Source of the DNA: Topomyia yanbarensis
Lineage: Eukaryota; Arthropoda; Insecta; Diptera; Culicidae
Direction of reading: 5' to 3'
Assembly: GCF_030247195.1 (NCBI RefSeq)
Contig: NC_080671.1
Location: forward strand, 86,550,370 to 86,614,369
DNA length: 64,000 bases
The notes under the pieces are model-generated. The model was not told the origin of the DNA. It saw only the letters and a program-made list of their open reading frames with translations, and ran no database searches. Positions 1-11,054 of the stretch are shown piece by piece; the first letter of the stretch is position 1; each line of letters begins with the position of its first letter. The translations under genes were made by a program, and so were the position numbers.

Positions 1-342
1 ATGCCCCAGTACTGGGATACGATTTGTGAATTTCAATAAAATCCTAGCAATATAGATTACCAAATTCTAGAAATCACCTCAAAAATCTGTTTCACATCGT
101 TTCGAGACCATTTGGCGATTTGAGCTTAGAACGGTTACTAAGTAACCCAGATTCTAGAGGACCAGATAAATTTCATTAATTCCCTCAGCTGCGATTTGTG
201 GTGATTTTTTAGGAAGGCATTCAAGTACCAGCTAGAGAAATAACCTTGGAATACGTTCACATGAACAATTTCACAGAACTCAGCATTTTATTTATGGATT
301 AATTATTGCTTCGTAAACTGGTTCTTGATTTATAAAATACTA
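1..342. other. No recognisable feature
   Basis: AT-rich sequence without a convincing ORF, repeat edge or RNA gene on either strand. Confidence 0.5.
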
Positions 343-563
343 GCTAATACCCGCCACGCGTTGCTGCGACTTTCGACAAAATAGGAGTAAAACACAATTT
401 GTTTCGAAGCGCCATCTGGCGGGCAGATAATTCTCAACACGCTCCATAACAAATGTCTACACGTATACATTTTTACAGCAATCGGTAAAGCCGTGTTAGA
501 GTCCATAAATCACATACATACAAACATTGACTTTAATATGTATAGAAAGATAGATAGATAGAT
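343..563 (+). mobile_element. LINE 3'-tail-like fragment ending in (TAGA)n
   Basis: The segment opens with a TAGCTAATACCCGCCACGCG-type sequence and runs through 'CATACATACAAACATTGAC' into a GATAGATAGATAG simple-repeat tail. This combination is typical of 3' ends of insect non-LTR retrotransposons, where an A-rich or short-unit tail marks the reverse-transcription start. No reverse transcriptase is present, so it is a 5'-truncated copy. The clade cannot be assigned from this piece alone. A related short motif (GACCTG... followed by GTTCACAAA) recurs near 571 and 731. Confidence 0.45.
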
Positions 564-890
564 TAATCCCGACCTGTTCTACGTGCTCGTGTATTAGTTC
601 ACAAACTTAGAAGAGCAACTCAGATTATGATCTTTATAATTTCACGTAAATTATTGCGCAAAATTCGAAATATTATTATTGAATACAATTTTATTCCGTG
701 AGCTGATCTATGAATTCTCGAAAACTAATCACGACCTGGTATTCGTGTTTGTGAAATGGTTCACAAAACCATAAGATACCACCAATCGATTTAATGATTC
801 AATTCATATATTAACCATTCCTGCCTCGAGAACTAATTCCTGATTCAGATTAGTCAACAATGCTGCGATTCACTATTTTTGAAAGTGAAA

Positions 891-1940
891 TAGGGCATTG
901 CAAAAAACATTTTTATTAAGTTCTCCTCCGCCCCTTCCTTCTCCATATTGTAACATATGTCAAAGATCAAATGTCAAATTTCACATCGTTTTGACAATTT
1001 TGGATCTTCCATCGAATTTTCACTAAGGGAAAAATACATTGAATGCAATAACTTTTGAAGTGAAATTTTTTTGTTTGTTCCTATTTTTATAAAAAAAACA
1101 ATTTAGGTATTTGAATGGAAAAATGCTCGTTACTCCAAAAATTGGGAAGTGTTGGGTTTTAGGATATTATGTCTCCAACATCCCCTATATAAAATGACAT
1201 TTCCGCCCCACGATACCAACCATAAATTTTTTGCAGTTTCTCTAATGTAAAAACAATCTCAGAAATCAAACGGAACCTTTGAGACTTTAGTCAGAATACG
1301 AGAAGTTGGGGTTCCAATGCCATTTGTCATTCACTCAAAATTTTATCGCTTTCTCATGCATATATCTTAATAATTCTTAAATCGATTTTAATCAAATATA
1401 CTTTGATGAAAGTGGAAAATCCTCAGGAACAAACCGAAAGTATTCTGGGTATGGCAAAAATTCTGAAATATTAGTTTTACGACAATTAATCTGGAAACCA
1501 CATTTTTTTCAATAAATTCCCAAATACCCGAACTTCCCGCATTTTTTCTGAAATGAAACTTCTACAAATTGATACCTAAGCAGGTTTTAAAGTAGGAAAA
1601 GTGAATTGAAAAATAATTTATTATTTAAGGGAGTTGATAGATGCAATTTAATAAAAAATATGGCATCGAGACTAAATGTCAAGAAATATGTTTCTGAATT
1701 TTACCTTTATCGAATCTACTTCCATTTTGTTTCTGACAATTTTACACGTGCAACGAGGTTACTTTATGAAAGGTGATTGAAGAATAATTGCGATATATGC
1801 ATGAGAAATAGATAAAATTTTGTTTTGAGTGACAAAGAGCCTTAGAGCCCCAACTATTAGTATCATGGCTAAGGTCGCAAACAAAGATTCTGTTTGATTC
1901 CTGAGATTTTTTCTCATAAGAGAAACTGCAAAATATGAAG
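891..1940 (+). mobile_element. Partial hAT-type foldback element, family of 54446-55899
   Basis: It begins TAGGGCATTGCAAAAAA, the same terminus as the complete copy at 54446-55899. The two stay alignable through shared blocks such as ATGTCAAATTTCACATC, GAGAAGTTGGGGTT and TTTCTCATGCATATATCT. The second half is inverted relative to the first, as in the complete copy, but similarity is lost near 1940 and no right terminus is seen. It is therefore a 3'-deleted, older copy. It encodes nothing convincing. Confidence 0.6.
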
Positions 1941-3069
1941 AGGAGACTGGGGCTAGTTGGCGGTGTTTTCAGTTTTCATTTTTTCCCGTTTTGATTTACG
2001 TAGATCTTGCAAAATAGAACACGTGGCATGAAAGGGCAGACTGTTGGCAACATCTTAAAATTTTATTAAAATGATTGATGACATAGTGACATAAATACCA
2101 AACTAAAATTTTCACCTGCCGGATTTCCTTCAAGAACAACTTTCGTGAAGAGAGCCAATATGTAGACAATCAGGATTTCGAGATACAGCCTCATGAATTA
2201 ACCCTTTCCTAGGTGATACTAAACTTTTCGAAGGGAGTTGCAATATTCAATATGGGTATTGCAATACTTATTGATGCGATTCCAAACTTTTGATGGGTAG
2301 TGTATACAAAGTACAACGTACACATTGAAGAGTTTGGAGAGTTAGTGGTCTGATGCGAAACGTATGTATGCTACTTTACGATTAAGCAGCTGCGACGTCA
2401 TGACTCAGTCAGTAAATAGGCGGACTCGGTAAATAAAAGATTTTCTTAACAATTACAGGTATTGCTGATTTGTTTTCGAAGGCACCAACATATTAGAGGG
2501 TTTGTGGCACAATTTTGTTTGTTTCGCTTTTTCGTTAAGTATGAATTTTTGTGCCGCGCATATAATGCGAAATTCGCATTATATCAAATGTAATGCGAAA
2601 AATGCTCTAAAATTAGAAAATCGTATTTTGGGCATACATGTAATTACCCATAAAAACTTAATGCTCAATTTGTATTTGTATTTCCAAATGCATCTGATTT
2701 TTTGGACCTCTGGGGACATCATTGAACGAAAACCTCTCAAACAAACGGAAGTCCACTTGTAAAAAATATTTTGAGTGTTGAGTTCTGAAGAATTTTTCGT
2801 TAACTCGACGAAATTTTTAATAAAAATCGGTTTCACCGAATTTATTTAAAAATTATCATCTATGCTTAAATTTTGATTATGAATATTACTTGAAGAATCA
2901 TAATGAATGACTAAAATTTACTTATTTACACGAAAACACAAAATTTCGAATATATAAGAAAAGTTTCTTTTTGGGAATCTTTTTTGTCCAGTGTAGCTCT
3001 TTGTCAAGTCCCAATTTGTTTTCATACTACTCAAACATTCTTCAGAATTTTTAATAGTGGAAAGTCGAG
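1941..3069. other. No supported gene; AT-rich spacer
   Basis: Two overlapping ORFs of about 85 codons on opposite strands (2502-2836) are AT-rich, have no family resemblance I recognise and look like chance. No repeat edges were seen. Confidence 0.4.
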
Positions 3070-3294
3070 ATTGGTAATTTGCAAAACTAATGCTGAATTA
3101 CCCGACGTTTCGGTCGTTGTTGGTGCTCTTTCTCAAGAATAATATGTCATTCGCTTTTGGTAGAGACACTTTATTCAGCGTTGGGAGCGTTCATAACAAA
3201 AACGAAAGACAGATAAGTTCCTTGAGCAGGGCTACTAAAAACTGCCGAATCATCGGATAATTCAAAACCAGTTTATTTCAAATACATTTACTAG
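3070..3294. mobile_element. Palindromic MITE ('CCGACGTTTCGG' family), copy 1
   Basis: The left arm carries GAATTACCCGACGTTTCGG and a TTTCTCAAGAA block. The right arm carries the reverse complement in diverged form: TTGAGCAGGGC, CCGAATCATCGG, AATACATTTACTAG. A second copy lies at 5279-5561. Length, symmetry and lack of coding potential fit a miniature inverted-repeat element. Confidence 0.55.
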
Positions 3295-3467
3295 AGAGTA
3301 ATTCCACGAACAACCGTCTGAACATCGTTAAAATCGAGACCGACCATCTTTGATTCCAATAGAACTTTTCGCGTTTCACCGGCATGAGATACTAAACATT
3401 TTCCACAATCAATAAGATTATTTTGATTCAATAGAATTTTTTTAAAAGGGCGTAACAGTTTTTACAA

Positions 3468-4151
3468 TCAGCATTTTTCTTTTTTATTACCTTGTCATAT
3501 GTTATTCGCGTTTATCTATCAACAACAATAGGGTTTCCGAAAGGCCCATAAAATTTTCTGTAACTTTCTCTTTAATATCAAGGCGATATGCTGAACTATT
3601 TGAAACCTACACGAAAACAACCAAAATATGATTCAACTAGGGTGATGAGACCATTTTCGCTATGTTTCTATTATCACCCTACCCATTTGAAGCCGTTGGT
3701 TAGAGCAGTGCCATCTTTGTTTAACGCATTGAGTCAAATGGTAGCGCAACAAGAGGGGCCCTCGATTCGAGTTTTCGCTGCTCTCAAACACGAGAATTAC
3801 ACTGTTTTCAGCGCATTTGTGTTATTATATTGCTTATTAGCAACGAAGCAAAGTTGTCGATGTCAATTTTTGCGCATTCTATTGATTGTAGGCCGAGAAA
3901 TTAATGAATTAGCGAGGCACCCTGCTTAGTATGGTGAAAATAGGCACTTTACCCTATATAGCTTAAACATCAGACCCTATGATTGAATAATTTTTTGATT
4001 GTTTTCGCATAGATTTCAAACATTTAACAATATCGCCTTGATGTCAAAGGGGAAGATACAGGAATTGTTATGGGCCTTTTGAAAAACCTTTTGTTGTTGA
4101 TGGAGAAACGCGAATAATTTATGAAAAGGTCGTAATAAAATAAAAAAATGC
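3468..4151. mobile_element. Foldback element split at its centre by a MITE
   Basis: Left arm about 3468-3637 and right arm about 3978-4151 are imperfect reverse complements. Shared blocks include TTATTCGCGTTT, CAACAACAA, AAGGCCCATAA and ATCAAGGCGATAT. The arms run right up to the inserted MITE at 3640-3954, so before that insertion the element was a near-continuous hairpin of about 350 bp. It has no ORF of its own. Confidence 0.65.
3640..3954. mobile_element. TA-flanked MITE, 'GGGTGATGA' family, copy 1
   Basis: The ends read GGGTGATGAGACCATTTTC and, on the other strand, GGGTAAAGTGCCTATTTTC. TA sits on each side, as expected for a Tc1/mariner-type or similar TA-targeting superfamily. A better preserved copy (32405-32723) is closely alignable along its whole length. 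The 113-codon ORF at 3588-3929 overlaps the MITE and is not a host gene. Confidence 0.7.
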
Positions 4152-4159
4152 GCTGCTGA

Positions 4160-4825
4160 AACAAAATTTCAGAAATTTTTTGTTGTAAGCATTTTGATTT
4201 AAAATGGCGATTAAAAAAGAAAATTGTATATTTGCAATAGTATGAATTATAAAAATATGTCAAAATTTGTCGTTGGGAAAACTTTTTTATTAAAGGCTTC
4301 TCCATGATCCAAACACACTAAAAAGCTTCTTTCACGTCTTTAAAACGATAAACATTAGATTGTTGACATTTTATGATAGGGTAACGTGAATAACTTTTAA
4401 AAAGGACATAATCACACGAATTAACTGGTTTGGTTGGAACAAAATTGCAAATATCTCGAAAACTATCGCATTTTAGAAGATTTTTGTTAAATCCATTTTT
4501 ATTTAAAATGATTAGAATTATATTCTGTAATAAAATTACAGTGTTGTTTGCCAAATCGTATAACATTTAAAAACATGTGTTAAGATATTATCAGAAAAAC
4601 TTTTTTAGTTCTCCATCATGCATTCACATTCAAAATGTTTCTTTTCTCTTTAGGCTTTTATTGACAAAATATAAAAAAATTAAAAAAAGGTTTTTTCGCA
4701 ATTTAAATTTTTAACACAAATTTTTGTTTTTGTAAAAAATGACGCAACATTTTTTTCAGTGCATATTTTTTTGTGCACAGAAGTATTCATTCCCTGTAAC
4801 TCGTTCTCAAATAGTATTACTGAAT
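4160..4825. repeat. Dispersed repeat, also at 34235-34945
   Basis: About 650 bp aligns in the same orientation with 34235-34945. Shared blocks include AGGCTTCTCCAT or AAGCTTCTCCAT, TTGACATTTTATGAT, AATAACTTTTAAAAAGG and GAAGTATTCATTCCCTGTAA. There is no coding signal; small minus-strand ORFs in both copies are diverged and non-conserved. Element class unknown. Confidence 0.6.
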
Positions 4826-5278
4826 AAAATGCAGTAATCGAACAAAAAAAATAAAAATTAATGCACGTAACGTCTACGCCCTTTTGTAAAATTGCTCTTG
4901 TATCTAAATATTGCAATTGGCAGAATAAATCATGGAGATTCATAAACCGAACACAACTGCAAAGTTTCGTTCGAATCGACGATGCTCATATTTTGCCGGT
5001 TTCTCATGGAATCCCTCTAGAGTGAGAAAGCCAAAATCGAGATATAAGACCCCTAGTCTTAGGAAATCTAAACTGTAAAACAAAGAATTTGGCACTTAAC
5101 GAAAACGTGCCTTATCAAATAAACGAGTTAAGAAAAAAATCACCCCCGTTCGGGCATCGAATAGTTGTAAAAAATTATCCAAACTTTCAAAATACACACT
5201 GAAACGAAAATATATACGTTTTTGAAAAATGTTTTGATAATTCTTTACAACTATTAGATAATCGACTGGGGTGAATGA

Positions 5279-5561
5279 TGTCTCGATTTTGGAATTCACA
5301 GTCTGGTAAATGTATTTCAAATGAATTGATATTGAATTATCCGACGTTTACGGCTGTTTTTAGTAGCCTTACTCAAGAAAAAATAGCTGTCTTTTGTTTT
5401 TGTTAGGGGCGCTCCTAACACTGGACTAAAATGTCCCTAGCAAAATCGAAATACAGATATTATCCTTGAGAAACGCCACAAAAAGGGCCGAAACGTCGGA
5501 TTGTTGAAAACCAATTCGTTTAAATTATATTTACCAGTCAGAGAAAGCCAAAATCGAGACA
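5279..5561. mobile_element. Palindromic MITE ('CCGACGTTTCGG' family), copy 2
   Basis: Arms 5279-5381 and 5464-5561 are reverse complements: GTCTCGATTTTGG against CCAAAATCGAGAC at the outside, and TCCGACGTTT against AAACGTCGGA further in. A central ~80-bp spacer remains. It is non-coding and the sister of 3070-3294. Confidence 0.65.
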
Positions 5562-6676
5562 TTTTTTACAACTATCTTTAAGACATGATTTCAATGCATT
5601 CAAAAGATTTCATGTGTTGATTTGTTCAGTAATATATGAAAACAATACCCAACAAATTCAATGGTGAGCATTAGACCATCATTCATATCGTGGAAATGAG
5701 CTAAATTTTGTCAAAACAGAATAGAGCCTAGATAAAAGATGTTCCACGGAAGCGCCCTATATCGTACATAGCCAGAAAAGCTATTCTACTGACAATGAAG
5801 GGTATGTTATACCAATTTCATTGATGCTTCATACACGCAGCGAGATTTCAAGAACAAACACGGAAATATAGTTACAAATGAAGGGATTTCTGATTTATTT
5901 TATTTGCTCTTGGACGAATATACTCTCCCACAAAACCATGAAAGCTGGCTGTGTACGTATGACTATATTACGATGAACCAAGGTAGGGAGCATAGGAAGA
6001 TTTGACCAGGTTTTTAGTTAAACCTACGTAAATGTATAAAAAGTTTTCAATGCCTTAAAACTCATTGAAATGTAATGTTGTCGTTTTCTCTGGTCAAGTC
6101 TCCCCACTTCCCTTCATTTCTTGGTCAAGTCTACCCAACATCAGTTCTTACGTTCAATGTCGGGCTAATTTTATAAATAACTATTCCAATAATCCGATTA
6201 TTGAAAAGCCATTTCACTACTTCATAAGATATTACATGATATATGAGTTCTATAAAAAAGAATTAATTACCCTAATAGATATGTCCATATAAAGTTTGAT
6301 AAAAAATTAGATCATATAACGCAAATTAATGAATTTTTCTATGAGAAAAGCATTTTTCACTCCAAACTTTTAAAGTTACCTGATGAGATAAAAACAGATA
6401 TAGAAGCATTTTTTTAAAAATAGGTACCAAATAGAACACATCATTTAAAATTGTTGAATTTCGCGCTTGGTCAAGTCTCCCCATGTTCGCCTACTTCTTT
6501 TAAACCATCAAACCATAGTCATTAAAAATCTTTCCGCATTCTGGAATTGGTATATAAGAAAGAATGAAAATAAATATCTCGAGAACATATTCGAATTGAA
6601 TGGTTTTTTAACGACTGTTGTGTGTCATTACCGAACGTGGCGCGAATCATTCAATGAAAATTATTTTTAATCCATT

Positions 6677-6900
6677 ATTTCTTGAGCGATTTTTCAAAAA
6701 GACATATCTGCAATCTGCTCTTTGTTTACTTTCTCTTCTGTTAATAATTCGGTCACTTTAACAGCATCATATGCTAGTTAAAACCACCGTCTTTCGATCT
6801 GTACTGTAAAATAAGTGAAATGTGTTATAGTGACGCCGTGAAAGTAAACAAAGAGAGTAATTCATTGCAGATATGTCTTTTTGGAAAAACGCTCAAGAAT
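6677..6900. repeat. Internal palindrome
   Basis: TTCTTGAGCG and GACATATCTGCAAT on the left recur inverted as ATTGCAGATATGTC and CGCTCAAGAAT on the right. A second inner match (CTTTGTTTACTTTC against GAAAGTAAACAAAG) extends the arms, around a spacer of about 80 bp. The small plus ORF at 6820-7029 lies partly in the right arm and is not considered a gene. Confidence 0.6.
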
Positions 6901-7847
6901 TGTGATATTTTTCCGAAATTCGTTACTCTAAAAACACAAGATGAAGCCTCTTTCGTTTCGCGGTATTCTGAACATGCCAGTAATTTACGATGTACTAAAA
7001 TTTTAAATGGAAATTTTAGGCGGTTATGAATTTATGCGGTCCCCCTATTAAAATAGGCTTTACTGTGATTTCTAATAAAATGACTGATCCAATTTATCAC
7101 ATCCATTCCGGCGTTATGATTTAAAATCGAACTATGGTAAAATCTCTTTGTTACAGACGACATCAAGTACCATCACCTTATACAACATCACCAGCTTCTT
7201 GTTAGTATGTTCATTCAACATTCTTTAATATGCTTCTCATAGTTTTCCACACTACACAGATATATTGCTAGATGCATGATCACCATAGGTTCGAGCAACT
7301 CCTTTCTTGTTAGTAACAGTCGAGTATGCTGTTCAAATTAATCACATCACTTCAGTGCAGTTCAGATCACCGATCAAGATCACTGTGACCAATACAGGTT
7401 AGAAGTGGCACTTAAACCACAGGGCACTTCTGCGACATTGATATTGAGATCGTCCAGTAATGGAAGTTCAACACTGCGTAACTCGTAAGTTAATTAACGT
7501 AATTGGGTTCCACAAATCCAACTGCTACTGCTCCACCTAGGACTGTTTTTGCTTCTTTTGATGTTTTTTTCAGGTATTAAATATTCTTCACATATCAAAC
7601 TCATGGAATCACTTAAATTTTGGTTCTGGATTCGGGAGCAACCTTATCACTACCTTGATACGCAGTTTATCACATATTTATTATGAATGGTCCATATCAT
7701 AAAACAAATAACATTTAGCACTAAAAATAGTAAAATAATTAAGGACACTAACCAACAGTGCTAACGACCTCATCCTAGATGGTCGACGCATCAGTTTTAG
7801 GCTAAAACTAAAGCAAACACAACACTTCTTGACCACGCTGGTCTTGA

Positions 7848-7884
7848 TACTGTTAATAAATTGAAGAAGATCAACCGTTTTATA
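7848..7884 (-). promoter_or_regulatory. Possible core promoter (TATA plus initiator-like)
   Basis: On the minus strand, TATAAAA (7884-7878) is preceded by a GC-rich stretch. About 30 nt downstream it is followed by ACAGTATCAAG, an initiator-like sequence at the canonical spacing. No convincing coding exon follows toward lower coordinates, so if real it starts a non-coding first exon or a decayed gene. Could be chance. Confidence 0.25.
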
Positions 7885-7894
7885 CCAAAGGTAA

Positions 7895-8285
7895 CTTTTT
7901 TTCTCTCCACGCGACTGGCGCGTAAACTCTTTCGCTGGCTGGTTCGCCGCGCGAAAAGCTCAAACCCCCAAGCAACCGGCATCGATTCGGCAAAGGCGCT
8001 CAGCGCAGCTACTCTCAGCCCGAAAGCGAAAGCCATTCTAGGCGAGAGCAACTCACTCACCTTATTACCTACTCCAGCGCATGCGATTTATTTACAACAC
8101 GCGCAAACTACTCAAAGTAGTGTATCAAGCATAAGTCATAGGCTGAAAGAGAGTTACTCTACTATCGGATGGAATAAACCGGTCATGAATGAAATCAACA
8201 GCGCACGCCATGTGGGTACCCCATCATGTACCCACCCGTTCGCTATGGTAACCCGACCCGAGGGAGAATGAACAACATGAAATCG
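7895..8285. other. GC- and CpG-rich island; unrecognised 136-codon ORF (+)
   Basis: This stretch is clearly richer in GC and CpG than its surroundings (GCGACTGGCGCG, TTCGCCGCGCG, GAGGGAGAATG). A plus ORF (7861-8271) of 136 codons begins with a basic stretch and is Ser/Thr-rich later. It matches no family I know and an antisense ORF of 87 codons overlaps it, so base composition alone may keep both open. It may be a promoter-proximal island of the minus-strand signal at 7848-7884, or a fragment carried inside the TIR block. Confidence 0.3.
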
Positions 8286-8924
8286 AAAGTCCCCACCGCC
8301 GCCCTGGGGAGTCTGAATGCTGCAAGGATTTGTTTTTAACCACTATAGCCTGTTAGATGCGGCGCCAGTCACTCACGGACTATGTTGACTAACTGTTGAG
8401 TACATTTTTAGGTGTTGATGGACCGACGCCCGTTTACTTAGTGCCGGCGCACATGAGCATAAATCGATCCATACAGGCTTTCGTTTGGATCTGTAGTGTG
8501 GAATATTACCACGTTCGCTCACCGCTGACTTCGATTGCGAAGGTTCGAGGTTGTCGAAATATACAATCGTTACCGAAAATCAGTTTTATTTCACATGATA
8601 TATTGTTTCATGTTGTTGATCGTGGCATAGGATAATTTGAACCCTCGATCAAAAAAGTTGAAATATGTTGCGCAGTTTTTTTGGGAAATCTTCAACCAAA
8701 AACTTTCCATGGTGGGGAGACTTGACCAAAAAAACTCATCTCTGAAAAACTTTTATAACTTTGGAAAAAGTAAACCAAAAATTCTACAAAAAATCATGAA
8801 TATGCGCAATACTGCTGCGCATTACATTTAAATGAGTTTTAAAGGATTGAAAAGTTTTTTAGACATTTCCGTAGGTTTAACTGAAAACCTGGTCAAGTCT
8901 CCCCATGTTCCCTTATGTATTGTT

Positions 8925-9330
8925 CCTTCTATTTGAAATCAAGTCTGTGAAAGTCGGTACAGGATTCTCTGAGAAATTGGTATGGCATTAACTTCGAAGC
9001 TTAGCATGTTCCCCTGGAACATCAAGAGCAATCTTAGATGGTATATGTGATAAGGGCGAGTTTGATCAGTCATTAGTGGTTTTGCAAATCCAAAAATATT
9101 TACATCCATTTACCATTTACCATTTTACCAAATTTATATAGAAATTTACTGTGTGGCCACCCTCATCTACCCATAACTCCGGAACAGGAGCTCCGACCTT
9201 AAAAAAGGCAGTCGTTATACCGTTCGTTTGACAAATAGCTTAGGCAAATCCGATCAACCATCTCTGGAGAAATTGGCAGACATTTGACACACATACACAT
9301 ATACATTTTCCGATTTCATTTAACTGAATT
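8925..9330 (+). repeat. Culicine dispersed repeat with 'TAACTCCGGAAC' units
   Basis: It contains TTTGAAATCAAGTCTGTGAA, a CCATAACTCCGGAACAGGAG block and a CACATACACATATACA tract. The same ordered blocks recur at 29930-30625, 33290-33960, 54090-54445 and 55908-56125. They look like tails or internal tandem units of a very abundant mosquito repeat family. Confidence 0.6.
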
Positions 9331-9534
9331 AAATTTTTTTGGTCTTGAAATATCTTGCATAAGTGTAATTTGATTAGACACTCGTTAAGCCGCACCCGCC
9401 AATTTCAGAGAATAATAAATGTCAACCAAAAACTTTCGAAACAAATTTATAGTGTATTGAATGACGACCTCTATTTCGGATCGAATTAAAAAATTCAATT
9501 GTAACCCAAAATGTTTAAATTGCTGTCTTTTAGG

Positions 9535-9660
9535 GTTGTGGTACCGGTAATACCGGTACCGAAAATCCCGAGAATACCGACCCTTTATTGGTACCGTAAT
9601 ACCAGTACTGAATGAAACCCAGTATCGGTATTTTCGGTACCATACAACATTTTTTATGAA
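9535..9660. repeat. GGTACCGGTAATACC palindromic cluster
   Basis: Short interleaved GGTACC, GGTAATACC and GGTATT motifs in both orientations. A second cluster with the same vocabulary is at 10970-11035 (TACCGGTACTTTACCGGTAC). Such arrays occur as subterminal repeats of some DNA transposons, but no terminus or target duplication was found here. Confidence 0.45.
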
Positions 9661-9920
9661 AAATTTGTAGACTATAGCGGGACCCGTTTCCAAATGTCGG
9701 TCTGCTTTTCATTATCTTCTAGATAAATCGTTCAGTTTACGCCTTTATGGAGAAATGAGGAGTGATCATTATCATAATAATTCTGTAGAAGTTACAAGTT
9801 AGTAATACTAACTCTCGTTGCTATGATATGTTCAAATTCCTGCACTGTTTGGTTGAAACAAAATTTCAACTATCTTCTACTAAATTTCAAAGTATTATCA
9901 AGCATAAAAGTAAAAATTTG

Positions 9921-10366
9921 TTACGTTTTAACGACATTCAATTAGCTAGAGATTACTGGGTAGGGAAAGTTATGAAACTTAGAGCCATAGTACTCAAGTG
10001 AGAGCAAGGATGTGAAGTAAACAGATCGGAAAACTAGAAGTGGCAGGGTCATTAGAACAGGCTTAATATCGTGCGGGCTTAATTTTTGCCTTCTGATAAT
10101 GAGGGTCGAGCTTAGGCAGAATAACTACGAATCACCCGAGTTTACTATCATGTGTCCTTGATAAAGGTAGACGTATCTATCTTTACCGTGACAACCGGCA
10201 AAAATTAAGCCCGCACGATATTAAGCCTGTTCTAATGACCCTGCCACTTCTAGTTTTCCGATCTGTTTACTTCACATCCTTGCTCTCACTTGAGTACTAT
10301 GGCTCTAAGTTTCATAACTTTCCCTACCCAGTAATCTCTAGCTAATTGAATGTCGTTAAAACGTAA
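9921..10366. mobile_element. Perfect inverted repeat: 170-bp arms, 106-bp spacer
   Basis: Read base by base, 9921-10090 is the exact reverse complement of 10197-10366, with no mismatch found. Arm ends are TTACGTTTTAACGACATTC (outer) and GGCTTAATTTTTGCC (inner). The direct repeat AAGTAAAAATTTG lies just left (9908-9920) and again about 40 bp right of the outer ends. There is no coding sequence. The perfect symmetry implies a very recent insertion or recent gene conversion. RNA from it would form a long dsRNA hairpin. Confidence 0.8.
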
Positions 10367-10969
10367 AAAAGAAAATGTGACTAACATAGTCGAAATAAAA
10401 AAGGAAAAAAGTAAAAATTTGCTTGGGTTTTTTTATTAGCGACATTCTGATTGGTTCCAATTATTCACTGTGTGGCGCGTAATAAGGCTATTGGCAAAGT
10501 CATGTCTATATTTGGATTGCGCTTAAATCTTTATCTATAAATGAACGAACAGCGATTTAGTAGCTTACAATTTTGGAGTTGATGAACTGATTCGAATGAA
10601 GCGATTCGTAATTTTTGGCGATCGGAAAAGTCAGCAAAACTCCATAGTTTACAGAAAATTAGGAGCCTTGGTGTTTATAAAAGTCGAAACCAATGTACAA
10701 CAAAGCGATAATACCGAGAGAAAATGAGACCAACATACACAGATTCACATTCTCGCTTCGAGTTACTGTTGATAATAGGGTTTCTTACATTTACTATCTG
10801 TGGAAGTCGACGAAAGTCGTATTGCTCAGCAGTTATTGAATTCAATGTAGCCTAGATCTCTAAATAAAAGAAGGTGCCTTATTCTAAAAATACCTTCTGC
10901 TGCTATGAGACATCAGTTTGAGCATTCAATTTCACTTTGAAGCATTTCTCGAATCTTTTGAAAAATATA

Positions 10970-11035
10970 TTCGAGTACCGGTACTTTACCGGTACTATCG
11001 GTACTGGGGGCTTCAATACCGCAGTACCTGTTCTC
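10970..11035. repeat. Second GGTACC-type cluster
   Basis: ATTCGAGTACCGGTACTTTA and TACCGGTACTATCGGTACTG show the same motif vocabulary as 9535-9660. Overlapping small ORFs on both strands arise from the palindromic content. Confidence 0.45.
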
Positions 11036-11054
11036 GACAAAATGGATTGGTACT

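Larger units (their letters stand above)
5984..8915. mobile_element. TIR-bounded block with 'GGTCAAGTCTCCCCA' repeats
   Basis: About 95 bp at the left end (5984-6080) is the imperfect reverse complement of the right end (8815-8915). Both carry GACCAGG, AGTTAAACCTACG and AAACTCAT blocks. The motif GGTCAAGTCTCCCCA or close variants recurs at about 6096, 6122, 6467 and 8895, and inverted near 8705, like subterminal repeats of a DNA transposon. No transposase was found. Two readings are open: one 2.9-kb non-autonomous element, or two partial elements (about 5984-6490 and 8700-8915) with unrelated DNA between. Confidence 0.5.

Noticed and set aside
7370..7385. CACTGTG as a further Transib end
   Set aside because: No partner end with a matching 5-bp duplication and no inward similarity to the two supported elements.
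10466..10476. CACTGTG followed by TGGCG as a Transib end
   Set aside because: No matching partner end and no CACAGTGG continuation.
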